DNA of 64,000 nt from Evernia prunastri. Lineage: Eukaryota; Ascomycota; Lecanoromycetes; Lecanorales; Parmeliaceae. The notes under the pieces were generated by a model. It ran no database searches and had not been told where the DNA came from. It worked only from the letters and a program-made list of their open reading frames with translations. Below are positions 54,066-64,000 of this stretch, in pieces (position 1 is the first letter of the stretch; every line of letters starts with the position of its first letter). Location: contig NKYR01000008.1 in NCBI GenBank assembly GCA_003184365.1, positions 186,001 to 250,000 of the forward strand, read 5' to 3'. The position numbers and the translations under genes are program-made.

Positions 54066-54518
54066 ATGAGCTACGCCAGAGGCCTCCTGACACCGGTGCT
54101 TGTCACATTAATCGGCGTCGGCACAGGTGAGCAGACCGTTCCCACCGTCTTCCAAGAACCGCCAACTAACTCTTGCCCAGGCATTGCGATATTCGACCCC
54201 GCGTTCAAGCAAGAGAAAGAGCAGAAAGAGCGGGAGCAGTAGGTCCATTTCAGGCTCAAAGCAGTGTTTACTGGCTGCGAACCAACCAACGTGCTCTACA
54301 GGATCGTCGAGTTCAAAGAACAGCACGCCCCTTCGCCGGAGGAGCAGATTCGCAAGACGGAGGAGGCTGTGGCGAATGCTGGGGGAGCGACCACGATACC
54401 TAACGATGCGGAGAGGTGGTCGCAGGTCCAGACTGGGCAATTCAGTAAGCCGGTCGATACATTCAGGTGGTCTGAGGTTCCGCTCGGCCAATACAGTACT
54501 CCAGAGAAATCATCCTGA
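54066..54518 (+). CDS. Small single-pass membrane protein, function unknown
   Basis: Three exons, 54066-54126, 54181-54238 and 54302-54518, with GT-AG introns and exact phase, give 111 residues. The N-terminus is a hydrophobic segment, LLTPVLVTLIGVGTGIAIFD, followed by charged KQEKEQKEREQ and a soluble tail with SPEEQIRKTEEAVANAGG and a repeated SQVQTGQFSKP / SEVPLGQYSTP word. The layout fits small mitochondrial or ER membrane proteins of fungi, but I cannot name the family. The second intron starts inside what would otherwise read as a stop (CA|GTAGGT), a good sign that it is spliced. Confidence 0.65.
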
Positions 54519-55531
54519 ATAGTAACACGCTGTGACAACTCGCCTATTCACTCAGCACAACTGCTATTTGGATGAGGCTCTGGTCGTTTCGCCAATATTC
54601 TCCGCATGCCTTCTCCCCTACGTCAGCATAACACCGCTGTTTCGTCCCAACCGCACTCTGTCCTGCTACATCATCGTCGAAGTAATTTATGAAACGTCGA
54701 TCCTCAAAGCTTTCTGCTTCATTCATACCTATCAAATTTAGCTACCATCATTGTTCGAGTTCTGCGCTTCTCGTCTCTGTATGAACTGCACGCGTCTGGC
54801 GAGGAGAGGGTATATATCCCTCTTCCTGGAATATAGGACCTCAGTTGAGGGATCTGGTCATCGCAGGACACCTCTGTCTGGTATCGATCTCACATAGAGG
54901 TTGCCTCGGTATCAATGCTAGCGAAACGAGTAGAGTCGCGAAGGTATTTCAGGAGGCTGGAGAGGGTCGGGCAGTTGACGAGGGCTACGCGAATGTTCTT
55001 ACGTATCGCCGTGGCTTCGAGAGGCTCTAAAGATGGATGTTTGCAATTAGGGTACTATCTTGAGTCAGGCAGAATGAGAGGCGTTCAAGAAGAGAATGAG
55101 ACGGCTTCGATCAGTCGGGTCGCAAACGAGTCAGTGATGCCACAGTAGCTTTCAGTGATCGATATGCTGCCTCGCAGGCGCAGGTGGTGAGTGAAACGCA
55201 ACGACGGGCAATTTAGGTGGTAGATGTCGGGTCCAAAAGTGGTAAAGGAGCTAAGCGCACATTTGATGAAGGAGGTCCAGCCAGGAATTTCCTCAACACA
55301 AGTAGGCTCAAACGTCATCGCACCCCATCAACGACCACGTCTGCAGGCAAGTAATTCAGATTCACGCTCAACACTACGAGGCATTGCTCCCGTCCCATTC
55401 TTGCCAGTCCTTTATCAACGCCCATTGCCACGGGAACTGCACCCAACATTCAGTTGTAACACGTCGCTTCCACGTCGACTGTCGGAATCGCCTCCACAAC
55501 CCCATACTCGAAGAACGACAGTCCCATCATC
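54519..55531. other. Intergenic region
   Basis: No firm gene. An ATG frame at 55224 (MSGPKVVKELSAHLMKEVQP) could be an upstream exon or short upstream frame of the next gene, but no in-phase splice to it could be fixed. Confidence 0.4.
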
Positions 55532-56131
55532 ATGACCAAACCGGACCACATCGAAGGAGGTCGTGTCACGAAACCCATGTCTCGCCGCCAGGAAAAGAAG
55601 GCAGCCAAAAAGCTCGAGCGCGCCAAGCCCGACTGTAAGCTCGCCTTCACCGGACGTGTACCAGCCTACTGATCAGGTCCAGCGAAAATTGCCAACGCAG
55701 ATGCTTGCATACGTAATTCACGCGCCCGCCGCTTTCATCAACTCCTGAGAAGACCGGGACGCGGGGGTCTATCGGCCACGGGTGCGGCGCAGCTGCAGAA
55801 GTTCTTTTCTAAAAAGGTCCTTGACAGTGAGAAGCTCTCTCTAGATGAGATGGACGTCTCTGCGAGGATGATCATGCTGCAAATGGCAGCAGAGGAGGTC
55901 GATACTGGGAACCTGACCTACGAGGAGTTGAAACAGGTGACTGAGACGAATATGATGGCGAGTGGAGCGAAGGATGGAAACGCAGGAGATGGAAAGGTCG
56001 GGAAGGCAGCGGAAGGGATGGGGACGGAAGCGGTCTTGGAGGTCGAGGAGGTTATTAGGCCAGAGGATGGGGAAGATGTGGAAGACGAGGACAGTGAGCA
56101 AGGCCGCGTATGTCTAGCCCGTGATCTGTAG
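55532..56131 (+). CDS. Hypothetical protein, basic N-terminus and acidic C-terminus
   Basis: Two exons, 55532-55634 and 55677-56131, joined over a 42-nt GT-AG intron, give 185 residues. The N-terminal half is basic (MSRRQEKKAAKKLERAKPD, SRARRFHQLLRRPGRGG). A helical middle follows (AQLQKFFSKKVLDSEKLSLD, VSARMIMLQMAAEEVDTGNL, TYEELKQVTET) and then an acidic end. Frame continuity and character hold on both sides of the intron. No family recognised. Extra 5' exons are possible. Confidence 0.5.
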
Positions 56132-56972
56132 CCGTGCATAGAAAAGGCCAGCAAGGAGCGCGGTGGTGCTGCTTGTAACAACAATGTTGAGCCGCGCATA
56201 GAGATCGTCAAACAGCATCAATTCTACTCATGACAAGCATGGTTGAAGCCTGTAAAAATCAGTAAATAGTGGAATAAGGAAGACTTGGTTGATGGTGTGA
56301 AGAATTTCAATATTGACAAAATGATTTTTTTTAAGGTTATAATAGATTTTGGTAAGTTTCAAAACATCGATCTCATATGGCCGAGTGGTACATTGTACGG
56401 CCAGGTAAAAATTGATGACTTCATAGCGGACCTACAAGTTAGAACCCACGAGCTTAGCCTAATCCAGTTACCACTCATCAAAAAGGTCTATGTCTTCGTA
56501 GGTTTGCACCCACATGGATGGTCTTAGTCTCTCAGAGCTTCGTGATTGACAGCTATGCCTCTAATCCCATTGGGTGATTTTCCTTTTGCTCATCGGTTCG
56601 ACGCCGGCTGTGGACTTTTTGTTTTTGTTTTTTTATCTTTCTTCCTCCTCGACTAGGTCAACGTCGCCCACCCACCTAATTATCCTTCACACTGAGTTTG
56701 ACTCATCGCTTTCTCGCTTTTTGGCGGGTGTTGTTTTCTTTTTCCTTCAGCGATTGAAATTCTGGACCGTCGGCTTGACGCTGGCTGAGCTTGAGCCTCT
56801 TCTTGGAGGTTGACACTCCTTTTCTTCATCACTCGCTTGACATCACCAATCACAATGCGACAGGACAAAAGCCTTCAGCGATCATTTTCATTAAGTCATC
56901 TCCTTCAGAGCGGCTCTAATGCATGCGCAATTCATCTTCGGAGCCCCCCTTGAATCCACACGCGCCATTTCC
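56132..56972. other. Intergenic region
   Basis: AT-rich near 56220-56480; no gene is visible. Confidence 0.5.
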
Positions 56973-57656
56973 TCAATGCTTCATTCCCTCCTTCCGGGCC
57001 TTCTCCTCCCTCACGCACTCGTCGAACCTCACAGAGCTGCCAACGCCCTCCACGAAGCAACTCAACACCCACAGCCACCACACCCTACTGAACATCCTAA
57101 CCGTATGCCTCTCCAGCCTGCGCGTTGCCATCCACACCGTCTCCCCCGCGTGCAGCACGATCATGAACCAAAACAGCAACGGTTGGATAATATGACAGAA
57201 CTTTGCGAAACGCGGGACGTGCGCGAGTAGCGTCTCGTAGAGGACCGAACCGGGCTCGAAGTTGGCGCGGCGGCAGAAGGCCGTGTAGGTGAGCGCGCAG
57301 GCAACGAAGACGACGGTCATGAAGCCCCGCGGCGGCTTGTATTTCTTCACGGTGATGTCGCTGGCGCCGAGCCCGGCCACTGCCTCGGCGTCCATCGCCA
57401 CCACTCGAGGTCGGGCTTCGGACCAGGATGTCATTGTAGGCTTGATGGGTATGGTGTACCGTGTGCGGTCGGAAGAGAGGATGGTCAGGTCATCGAAGCT
57501 GATGTCGGCGAGACGTGCGTTGCGGGCGGAAAAGCTGGAGAGCCGGGGGTAGTGTTGGAGGTAGCGGATGAGGGAGTCTTGGTGATCGTTGTTCATATGG
57601 GTGATGATGCGCTGCTTCGCTGCGGAGTCGGCTGCGTTAGAGGGTTTGTCCGCCAT
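56973..57656 (-). CDS. DUF2470-domain membrane protein
   Basis: 227 residues from ATG 57656; upstream codons in frame lack an ATG. Residues 10-100 form a DUF2470 (HugZ-like split-barrel) domain that opens with the hallmark RIITHMNNDHQDSLIRYLQH and continues with ISFDDLTILSSDRTRYTIPI. After a linker with KKYKPPRGFM, three hydrophobic segments follow: TVVFVACALTYTAFC, PLLFWFMIVLHAGETVWM and VWWLWVLSCFVEGVGSSVRF. A basic end (REEKARKEGMKH) closes the protein. DUF2470 domains occur in haem-handling proteins; function here is not established. Confidence 0.8.
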   Translation of the reverse strand: MADKPSNAADSAAKQRIITHMNNDHQDSLIRYLQHYPRLSSFSARNARLADISFDDLTILSSDRTRYTIPIKPTMTSWSEARPRVVAMDAEAVAGLGASDITVKKYKPPRGFMTVVFVACALTYTAFCRRANFEPGSVLYETLLAHVPRFAKFCHIIQPLLFWFMIVLHAGETVWMATRRLERHTVRMFSRVWWLWVLSCFVEGVGSSVRFDECVREEKARKEGMKH

Positions 57657-58687
57657 GCTGGTTTCGCAAGAACGGTTGTTACTGGAGGGTTTGAGAGGTG
57701 TATGAGGTTGGAATAAAGCTTGGGAAACCGAGGCCGAGATTCCGCGGCGGGGCGTCCCCACGTCATTCGCTGCGGTGTAGCAGAGCTCTCGAGGCGAGGG
57801 TAGCGATTATATCCTCGACACCAATCGAAGGGTAAGCTCTATGCACCATCGTTTCTATGAATGAGGCGCCAGCAATTCGCCAGTACATGAACAATCGGAC
57901 AAGTACCATGGCCGAACGTCAGAATGTCCTTTCCCGGCCTAGCGGAGATGAAACTCGCTTCGAGCCTTGGGCGGCTCGACGGCTCGACGGCACGTTTCGT
58001 TCGCATCTTCTGAAACTCCTCCTACGAGTACCGCCAGCACCTGGTGGCACCGGACTCGGAGGCTTTTTTTCATTCAAGAATCCACATGGCCTGCAGCCTT
58101 TGCTTTTCGCCTCGCTGCTATGTGGGATTCATTGCTGGTGCTTTGGTTTGCTGGTGCTCTTACCAAGGCCTCATCAACGGCCTGACAGAACAGCAGAAAT
58201 CTTAAGCAGATGGATTTATCATTAGGACTTCGCAATGGGCTGTACCTCTCCAAATCAATCTACGTTGCACGTTATTTGCGATGTTAGGCGCATCTACTAG
58301 CCTTGAAGCTATCTCTCTTGTCTACGGTGTCCTCAGACGGTTTGTCTGAAGCAGATGCGGTTTCATTCGCAGTGCACGTTCGTTACTACCATATTTCATT
58401 TGTCGATATATGCGCAAGTATTACGAAGCTGAGAGCGCAAACATCGCATACGACACATAGTGCTGTCTCGGAGGTTGAGCTTGCGTCAGCAGTTGTACAC
58501 GCGAAGAAGCGATAGACGGTAGGCTATGGAAGGGTTTTTATATCTTCAGGTGCCACGCCCTATCTCTTGGCTTACATCTTGGCTTGCGTTTGACAGACAT
58601 TCGTTTTTCCGTCTCATTCCAAAAATCTTGTAGAATTCATCCAAGCTGTCTTTTTCTTCGCATCTGATATTGCAATACCGTGCAGCC
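57657..58687. other. Intergenic region
   Basis: No firm gene. A 105-codon frame from 57908 (ACCATGG context) with a hydrophobic C-terminal half is possible but has no supporting motif. Confidence 0.4.
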
Positions 58688-59638
58688 ATGAAGACCTCGG
58701 CAGCCCTCTCTTTGCTCTTCCTCCTCTCAAACATCCGTGCCGCTGCTGTACCCAAGCTCATCGGCTCTGAGCTCGAAAGCACTTCCAGCTCTCTCAAACG
58801 AGATTCTTCAGGCAACCTCACCCCTCGCTCCCCTCAACCTGAGTCCTCTGAACTCGATGCCTACATGACCGATGACCCATCGCTCGTTCCTTCCTCGGAT
58901 CTCAAGCAGGACCTCTCTGCCCGCAGCCCTCAAGGTCCGGACTCCAACCCGGGCGAATTTATCGACATTGGGGTCTCGCGTGCGAACCCTGGTAACCACC
59001 ATTCCTCTGCAGACTCTTCCTTTTCATCTTCTACAGAGAATGGACAAGAAAATGACACAGTCATGGCCGGCTCAAAGGATTCGGACCCCAGTCCCGTTGA
59101 CGGAGTCTCACGAAAGTCTCATGACCGTCACAGGCCTCCCATGATGGAGGATGGCGACAAATTCGAACACCATCGCCACTACAATGACTCAAGACACCAT
59201 CATAATGGCTCACACCACCATGATTGGAACGGCACGCATCACGGACATCGAAAAGACGGAATCCTGGCCGAGTACAACTTCCCCGGTGAGCACGTCGTCG
59301 TCTACAATGGCACGCATTACCCCAACGGTACAAAATACAGCCCTGCAAACGAAACGAGGGATGGGGGCGAGTTGTTAGGAGAGTTCGTTGCCTCCGGCGA
59401 TGAGGTTGTCGTTTACCGTCAGCCTTGGAATGAATCCCGTCATCATCATCACCATCACCATTACAATTATAGTGTTTTGCTTGGGCCTACGGCTACTGGA
59501 GCATGGCTCCCTTCTGGAACGGGATGGATACCTAGTGGCACGGGAAGACCGCGCCACCATCGGAAGGTGCCGAGCGCAGCTTTCGCTGGTTTTAGGGGCC
59601 CAAGGGCGAAGAGGAATGGTGGAAAGCAAGGCCAATGA
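58688..59638 (+). CDS. Secreted histidine-rich glycoprotein
   Basis: Intronless, 316 residues from ATG 58688. Residues 1-19 are a signal peptide (KTSAALSLLFLLSNIRAA). A Lys-Arg at 37-38 is a likely Kex2 site, and another lies at 308-309. About ten Asn-X-Ser/Thr sequons are present. His-rich patches lie at 161-187 and 252-258 (seven in a row). Two similar blocks, AEYNFPGEHVVVYNGTHYPN (194-213) and GEFVASGDEVVVYRQPWNES (231-250), look like an internal duplication. The composition suggests metal binding at the cell surface or outside; this is inferred. No enzyme domain and no clear GPI signal. It could be a wall protein, metal buffer or effector-type secreted protein. Confidence 0.7.
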   Translation: MKTSAALSLLFLLSNIRAAAVPKLIGSELESTSSSLKRDSSGNLTPRSPQPESSELDAYMTDDPSLVPSSDLKQDLSARSPQGPDSNPGEFIDIGVSRANPGNHHSSADSSFSSSTENGQENDTVMAGSKDSDPSPVDGVSRKSHDRHRPPMMEDGDKFEHHRHYNDSRHHHNGSHHHDWNGTHHGHRKDGILAEYNFPGEHVVVYNGTHYPNGTKYSPANETRDGGELLGEFVASGDEVVVYRQPWNESRHHHHHHHYNYSVLLGPTATGAWLPSGTGWIPSGTGRPRHHRKVPSAAFAGFRGPRAKRNGGKQGQ

Positions 59639-59957
59639 GTTCTCTGCAGGATGACTTGGATATGGAACGGCGCTATTGGGGAAAATTGCAAAATGATGCG
59701 CCGTATCAGCGCTGTTACTTTACTATCTGGATCCTCATAGAAGTGCTGAATTTATGTTAGATTTCATATCAGGCCGTTTACTTGGTCTTGTTGTGGACGT
59801 GGCTGACAGTGACCGCGTATCCACTGCGGAGTATCGACATCTGATTTGTATATCTCTGAAGAGCAGAACAATAAGCCTACCATTAAGTATTTGCGGCGAT
59901 GCTGTTTAAGGCGAGCAGCATTCACGGCTCGATTACAACAGCTACTAGAAGGTGCCC
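59639..59957. other. Convergent intergenic region
   Basis: 3' flanks only. Confidence 0.5.
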
Positions 59958-60921
59958 TCATGACAAGGCGATTCGGGCTTTCAGTAAATCCTTCTTCACT
60001 ATATCATCTTTCCTCGTAATCAGCTCCTCTGTATCCCACGTTGCGGAAATCCACCTGCCACTCAACCACAGTTTTTCCTTGACGTCCTTCGTCAACCACA
60101 CACAAAACGCTCCGCAAAGCTCTACGCCATCGGCATGAACTGCAGTCGTGTCAGCAAGCCTCATCATCCCATGACCGGCTTGAAAGCGATAAATTGCGGG
60201 GGAGAAGCTCACGCCGTAGAACCTCCTCGGGCAAATGTTTCGTCATCTCCGTCGCCACCGTTCCCGGATGGACACCGACGCTCAACAACCCCTCTGCTTG
60301 GTACTGCTCGGCGATCATCTCGACCAGCCGCAGCTGCGCCAGCTTACTGACCAAATATCCCGACGCCGCAGCGGGAGGCCCCGCTGTCACCCACAACCCG
60401 AACGTCGATATCGCCACAAACGCCTTTGCGCCCCCCGGCGTCCGCATCAAGAGCGGCACCAATTGGTGCGCAGCATTATACGTCCCGACGGTGTTCACAT
60501 CGAAACAGCGTTTCCATTCCTCCGGGTCCGTGTCCGTGGCGTTCGATGCCACTTGACCCATCACCCCCGAACTCACAATCACAACATCGAGCCTGGCCCC
60601 CTGCTCCTTGATCCGTGCGGCCAAACCCTCCACGCTGCCACTGGATGCGATGTCGCAGGGCTCGCAGTGGATGCGGAGGGAAGGGCGCAGATCCGTGCAT
60701 TGCGCGGCGACGGCGGCGAGGGCACCGGTGCTGCGGGCTGCGAGGATGAGGGTGGAGGCGCCGGCGTGAGCGTAGGCGTGGGCTATGGAGGCGCCGATGC
60801 CGCGGCTGGCGCCGAGGATGCAGACGGTGAAGTCGGGGGGGAGGTGCACGGCAGAGGGGTCGAGCGCAGGTGTAGGGTGTTTGTGTTGGGTTGGAGTGAA
60901 GGTGAGGGCGTTGTCTGACAT
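59958..60921 (-). CDS. Short-chain dehydrogenase/reductase
   Basis: Cytosolic NAD(P)-dependent oxidoreductase of unknown substrate. Exons 60921-60213 and 60139-59958, joined by a GT-AG intron with a GCTGAC branch, give 296 residues. Reading through the intron would end the protein early at a non-conserved tail. Motifs: cofactor turn ILGASRGIGAS (35-45), AARST, CDIASSGSVE, VIVSSGVMG in the NAG place, VNTVGTYNAAHQL, and the catalytic Tyr-Lys in GYLVSKLAQLRL. After the intron come GVELCGAFCVWLT, WLSGRWISATWDTEELITRK and DLLKARIAL, a tail common in fungal SDRs of this size. Confidence 0.85.
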
Positions 60922-61545
60922 TGTGTTAGCTGGTTGCGGAGTGTAGTGAGTTGGGGGGATGTGAACTTACTCGCCTTTTGTACTTATGCTGATATTACGC
61001 TGCGCAGCGGGGCAGGTCAACGCACTACCCTTCGGGACAGATTCTCGAAGCAAGCCTTGACCCGCCGCTCTCAAAGAGACAGTCGAATGGCGTACCGGTG
61101 ACCGGTACTCAAAAGTCGCACAATTGTTTACATACCAACCTGAAAACTGTACAATTCACCAACAAAACGATATGAGAAGATACGTACCGTTTCATATCAC
61201 ATTATGTATCATAGCTGGTTATGATTCTAGATTTGATAAAGGCAGTAAACGTAGAATTCGAGGCGTCGAATGAAGTATGCACGTCCCAAGAAGCAATTGC
61301 GCGGTGAGCCTTCAACATGCCGTATTCAAATACCTATCGGAACGGGCCTGTTGTGCCCAATCTGCGATGTTCTGCTCACTGCTGCTAGCAAATGATCGCA
61401 GTGAGTGAAATTTCGAGATAATTAGGGGATCGAGGTTCTTCGTTCAGCTCTTCTTAGCGGCAAGTCAGCCCTACAGATCTCAAGTCCAAGTCCGTCCGAC
61501 TTCGCCGCAATAGCAACCTCGTCCCTCAACAGTAATACCTGCGCA
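60922..61545. other. Divergent intergenic region
   Basis: Promoter region between the dehydrogenase (minus) and the GatC-like gene (plus). No gene is seen. Confidence 0.5.
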
Positions 61546-62127
61546 ATGATCCCAAAGCATTGTCTCGGAAAGATCCCGTCCACCAAGCTGCAACCCATCC
61601 GGCTTGCAAACCCACCTACAACACGACCCCTCTCCTCAAGCGCCAACCCCCCCGACGACCTCGAAACCCTCCTCGCCAAACCCTCCTGGTCCGTCAAATC
61701 CCTCTTCACCCCCGCGAATGCAACCGCCACTCCCGCGCCGGAGATCACCCAGAAGCAACTGCACCACCTCCTCCGGCTGTCCGCCCTCCCTCTCCCCGCG
61801 ACCCCGGCGGAGGAAAGCGGCATGATATCCGACCTCCAGTCGCAACTGCGGTTCGTGCGGGCTATACAGGAGGTCGATACGGAGGGGGTGGATGCGTTGG
61901 TTGCGCTACGGGATCAGACGGAGGAAGGGGAGAGGGAGGGGACGATTGGGCTCGAGGAGATGAGGGGGGAGTTGGGGAAGGAAGAGGTTGTGGGGATGAG
62001 GGGGAGCATTGTGCGGAGGAAGGGTGCGGAGGGGGAGGGGGAGAGTGCGGGTGGGGGGTTGGATCTGTTGGCTCAGGCACCGAGGAGATTGGCGCGGTAT
62101 GTTGTGGTTGATACTGCGAAAGATTGA
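61546..62127 (+). CDS. Mitochondrial glutamyl-tRNA(Gln) amidotransferase subunit C/F-like
   Basis: Subunit of the mitochondrial transamidase that converts Glu-tRNA(Gln) to Gln-tRNA(Gln). Intronless, 193 residues from ATG 61546. A basic N-terminus (MIPKHCLGKIPSTKLQPIRL) suits mitochondrial import. The conserved core is at about 50-130: DLETLLAKPSWSVKSLF, ITQKQLHHLLRLSALPLPAT, PAEESGMISDLQSQLRFVRA and IQEVDTEGVDALVALRD, which is the helix pattern of GatC with a hydrophobic LxxLSxL and QLxFVxxIQxVDTxGV. The rest is Glu/Gly-rich. Placement in GatC versus fungal GatF/Gta3 is not resolved. Confidence 0.65.
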   Translation: MIPKHCLGKIPSTKLQPIRLANPPTTRPLSSSANPPDDLETLLAKPSWSVKSLFTPANATATPAPEITQKQLHHLLRLSALPLPATPAEESGMISDLQSQLRFVRAIQEVDTEGVDALVALRDQTEEGEREGTIGLEEMRGELGKEEVVGMRGSIVRRKGAEGEGESAGGGLDLLAQAPRRLARYVVVDTAKD

Positions 62128-62477
62128 GCTATCATTGGCACGGTGGATTAGTGGGAGCCAGGTCAAGATTGCACTGATTCAGGGGGGTGATCTATCCACA
62201 AGCTAACGACATTCTCGGGCCCAAATATGCTTCCAAATACCTGGCGGGTGCGTCTGCCCCTGCTTACTGGCGTTCCCTGACTTGATCAGACCCAAATCTG
62301 GAATGAGTCTTAGCTTCATTTTGTCCCAGCCAATGCAAAGACGACCAACGACCATGGTGTTCCGCCAGAATTTTGACGCAGTACCTGCCTGCTTCGAGAT
62401 TTGGAAGATCTGATTTAGTGATCCTTGCTCCTGGCATATCAACCAGGGCACGATCGTCATCGGGCATAGACAGCCTC
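62128..62477. other. Convergent intergenic region
   Basis: 3' flanks of the GatC-like and HMG-CoA lyase genes; no gene. Confidence 0.5.
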
Positions 62478-63727
62478 TCAAGTTGAAGATAACCTTGCCA
62501 AAATCGCCTTCCCAGCTCGGCTGTCGTTAGGTCTACCGAGTTCCTTGGAGATCCAATTGCCAATCTCTGCCATCTTCTCTACATCTACTCCAGTGGTCGC
62601 GCCTAGACTATGCAAGCAATGCAGGAGGTCTTCTGTCGCAACATTACCAGTCGCGCCTTTCGAGTACGGACAACCGCCTAGCCCGCCGACACTGCAATCG
62701 AATGTCCTGATACCCTGCTCTAATCCCACCACGGCATTGACAAGAGCCTGTCCGTACGTGTCGTGGAAATGCAGAGCTAAGTCCTTGGCGGATATTCCAG
62801 CTCCGAATAAGGCTTTGAGGAGCTCTTGGGTCTTCGGTGCTGTGCCCATACCAGTGGTATCTGCTACAGAGACCTCATCGGCGCCCATCTCTAGCAGGGT
62901 TGCGGTAATCTCTGCCACCTTCGCTGGAGCAACGTCGGGTCCTTCATACGGACAGCCAAGTGCTACTGATACGTAGCCACGCACTCGGATATTCCGCGAC
63001 TTTGCAAGTGACACGATCGGCCTGCATCGTTCTAGTGATTCTGTGATTGTGCAATTGGTGTTTGTTTTGGAGAATGTTTCTGTCGCTGCCGTGAACAGAG
63101 ACACTTCCATCGAGTGGGGTAATGCAGACGATTTGTCGGGTTGTAACGAATTATTCTTGCCTGATGTGTCCGAAGACCTTTTGTCTGAATCTCCGGTCGA
63201 TGTGACCGCGGGCTTGGGAGATGGAGGAGGTGTAGGTATCTTGCTTGCGTCTTCGGATGAGGGACTCGGAGCGTTGTCGGTCTCCGAGGCTTTGAGGAAG
63301 TTCTGGAGTCCTTTAAGGTTAGGGACGAGGAAGTTGAACGCAACCGGTGCTGGTGCAGCAGGAGGGTGGCCAAGGAGGTGATTGAGGACTTCAGATGAGT
63401 TTGCCATCTATCCACCGTAGCGATCCCATATCAGTATGTGCACAACGGATAGCAGTTGTAACTTCGGAGTACCTGAGGCACCCATTTTGGTGCAACAAAA
63501 GATCCAGCTTCAATAGTCCTTACTCCAGTCTGAGCTAGACGACGTATGAGCTCGATCTTAGTCTCTAGCGGTATGGAGGTTGATTCATTCTGTAATCCGT
63601 CGCGTGGACCGACCTCTACTATTCGTACCTCTCCTGCTCTTCGCCGTATGCTCGTGGAGAAGCCGCGGCGGGCACACCGACATCCCAATCGCCTTCCGAG
63701 CCCCAAAATTGACGTTGTTTGAGGCAT
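62478..63727 (-). CDS. HMGCL: Hydroxymethylglutaryl-CoA lyase, mitochondrial
   Basis: Cleaves HMG-CoA to acetyl-CoA and acetoacetate, the last step of leucine breakdown. Exons 63727-63473 and 63407-62478 with a 65-nt intron give 394 residues. The first 30 residues (Arg-rich, GFSTSIRRR) are a mitochondrial targeting peptide. The TIM barrel starts with VRIVEVGPRDGLQNE, including the catalytic Arg-Asp. It continues with AGSFVAPKWVPQ, NFLVPNLKGLQNFL, YVSVALGCPYEG, VSVADTTGMGTA, LHFHDTYGQAL and the catalytic Cys loop GGLGGCPYSKGATGNVATED. A Ser/Pro/Lys-rich insert of about 60 residues interrupts the barrel between LKGLQNFLKA and SLFTAATETFSKTN. All catalytic residues remain. Confidence 0.93.
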
Positions 63728-63910
63728 AGCACAGACTCACAAGCGTAGAAGCGTACAGAGCGAAGCTGTGCAATCGGTCGTCCTCTCGTCAGGCGGAGTT
63801 GCGGGGAACTGCTTGGCGTTTTCACGCTCACAACCCGGAGATCAAAAATCCCGAACGATCTGTAACAGCCCGAGGAAACACAGGAACATCCTGCATGCTT
63901 TTTGGTCAAA
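63728..63910. promoter_or_regulatory. Short divergent promoter
   Basis: Only 183 bases separate the HMG-CoA lyase ATG (minus) from the ATG of the gene running off the right edge, so they probably share a promoter. Confidence 0.4.
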
Positions 63911-64000
63911 ATGGAAGAAGATCGCGCGCAGACCGATCTTGGAGTGACACGTGATCTTGATTTTGGTGCAGAGAAACAGGAAACGCAGAAACAGCCTCGG
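63911..64000 (+). CDS. Partial gene at the window edge, function unknown
   Basis: An ATG in good context (AAAATGG) opens a frame of 30 codons with no stop before the window ends: MEEDRAQTDLGVTRDLDFGA, then a Gln/Lys-rich stretch. Divergent placement from HMG-CoA lyase supports a real start. The product cannot be identified from 30 residues. Confidence 0.4.
   Translation, partial: MEEDRAQTDLGVTRDLDFGAEKQETQKQPR

Overview
The window looks like nuclear DNA of a filamentous ascomycete (Pezizomycotina). Genes are spaced on both strands. Most coding regions are cut by one to five short introns (about 42 to 133 nt) with GTAAGT-like donors and CTAAC/CTGAC-like branch sites. The families are typical of moulds: a PTH11-like receptor, a fungal STAND/NACHT receptor fragment, a berberine-bridge-like oxidase and a JEN-type carboxylate permease. 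I cannot fix the class; Dothideomycetes is a guess. Gene models below were spliced by hand from splice sites and protein logic.

Layout. 0-4.3 kb: mitochondrial pyruvate carrier MPC1, a TA-flanked MITE, and a polytopic membrane protein of unknown function. 5.1-9.9 kb is a decayed accessory patch: a 2 kb satellite array with a period near 95 bp lies inside a dispersed element. The element's end cuts off a STAND/NACHT receptor just after its P-loop region, and a broken short-chain dehydrogenase follows. 10-18 kb is gene-poor, with one PTH11-like receptor and a G-rich, C-rich and again G-rich block.

18.4-29.1 kb looks like a small catabolic cluster. It holds a Gfo/Idh/MocA oxidoreductase (with an in-frame TAG), a type II dehydroquinase-like enzyme, a dimeric alpha/beta-barrel protein, a fumarylacetoacetate-hydrolase-family enzyme, a JEN-like organic-acid permease and an NAD-dependent epimerase/dehydratase. 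Two divergent promoters organise four of the six genes. One of these promoters carries two CGG-N11-CCG sites, the spacing used by Gal4-type zinc-cluster regulators. Dehydrogenation, dehydration, cleavage of an acylpyruvate-type acid and organic-acid transport fit a sugar-acid or cyclitol-acid degradation route, but the substrate is unknown.

30-38 kb: a small charged protein, a hAT-like MITE, a second copy of the 5-7.6 kb dispersed element (without the satellite), a 743-residue gene that joins a RING-like cysteine cluster to a LINE-type Gag (three CCHC knuckles) with no reverse transcriptase nearby, and a secreted FAD oxidase. 38-64 kb is mostly ordinary housekeeping sequence: INO80 subunit Ies2, a disordered protein ending in a CaaX box, a coiled-coil protein, a BRD8-like bromodomain protein, a DUF2470 membrane protein, a histidine-rich secreted glycoprotein, a short-chain dehydrogenase, a mitochondrial GatC-like subunit and HMG-CoA lyase. 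A gene running off the right edge is begun at 63911.
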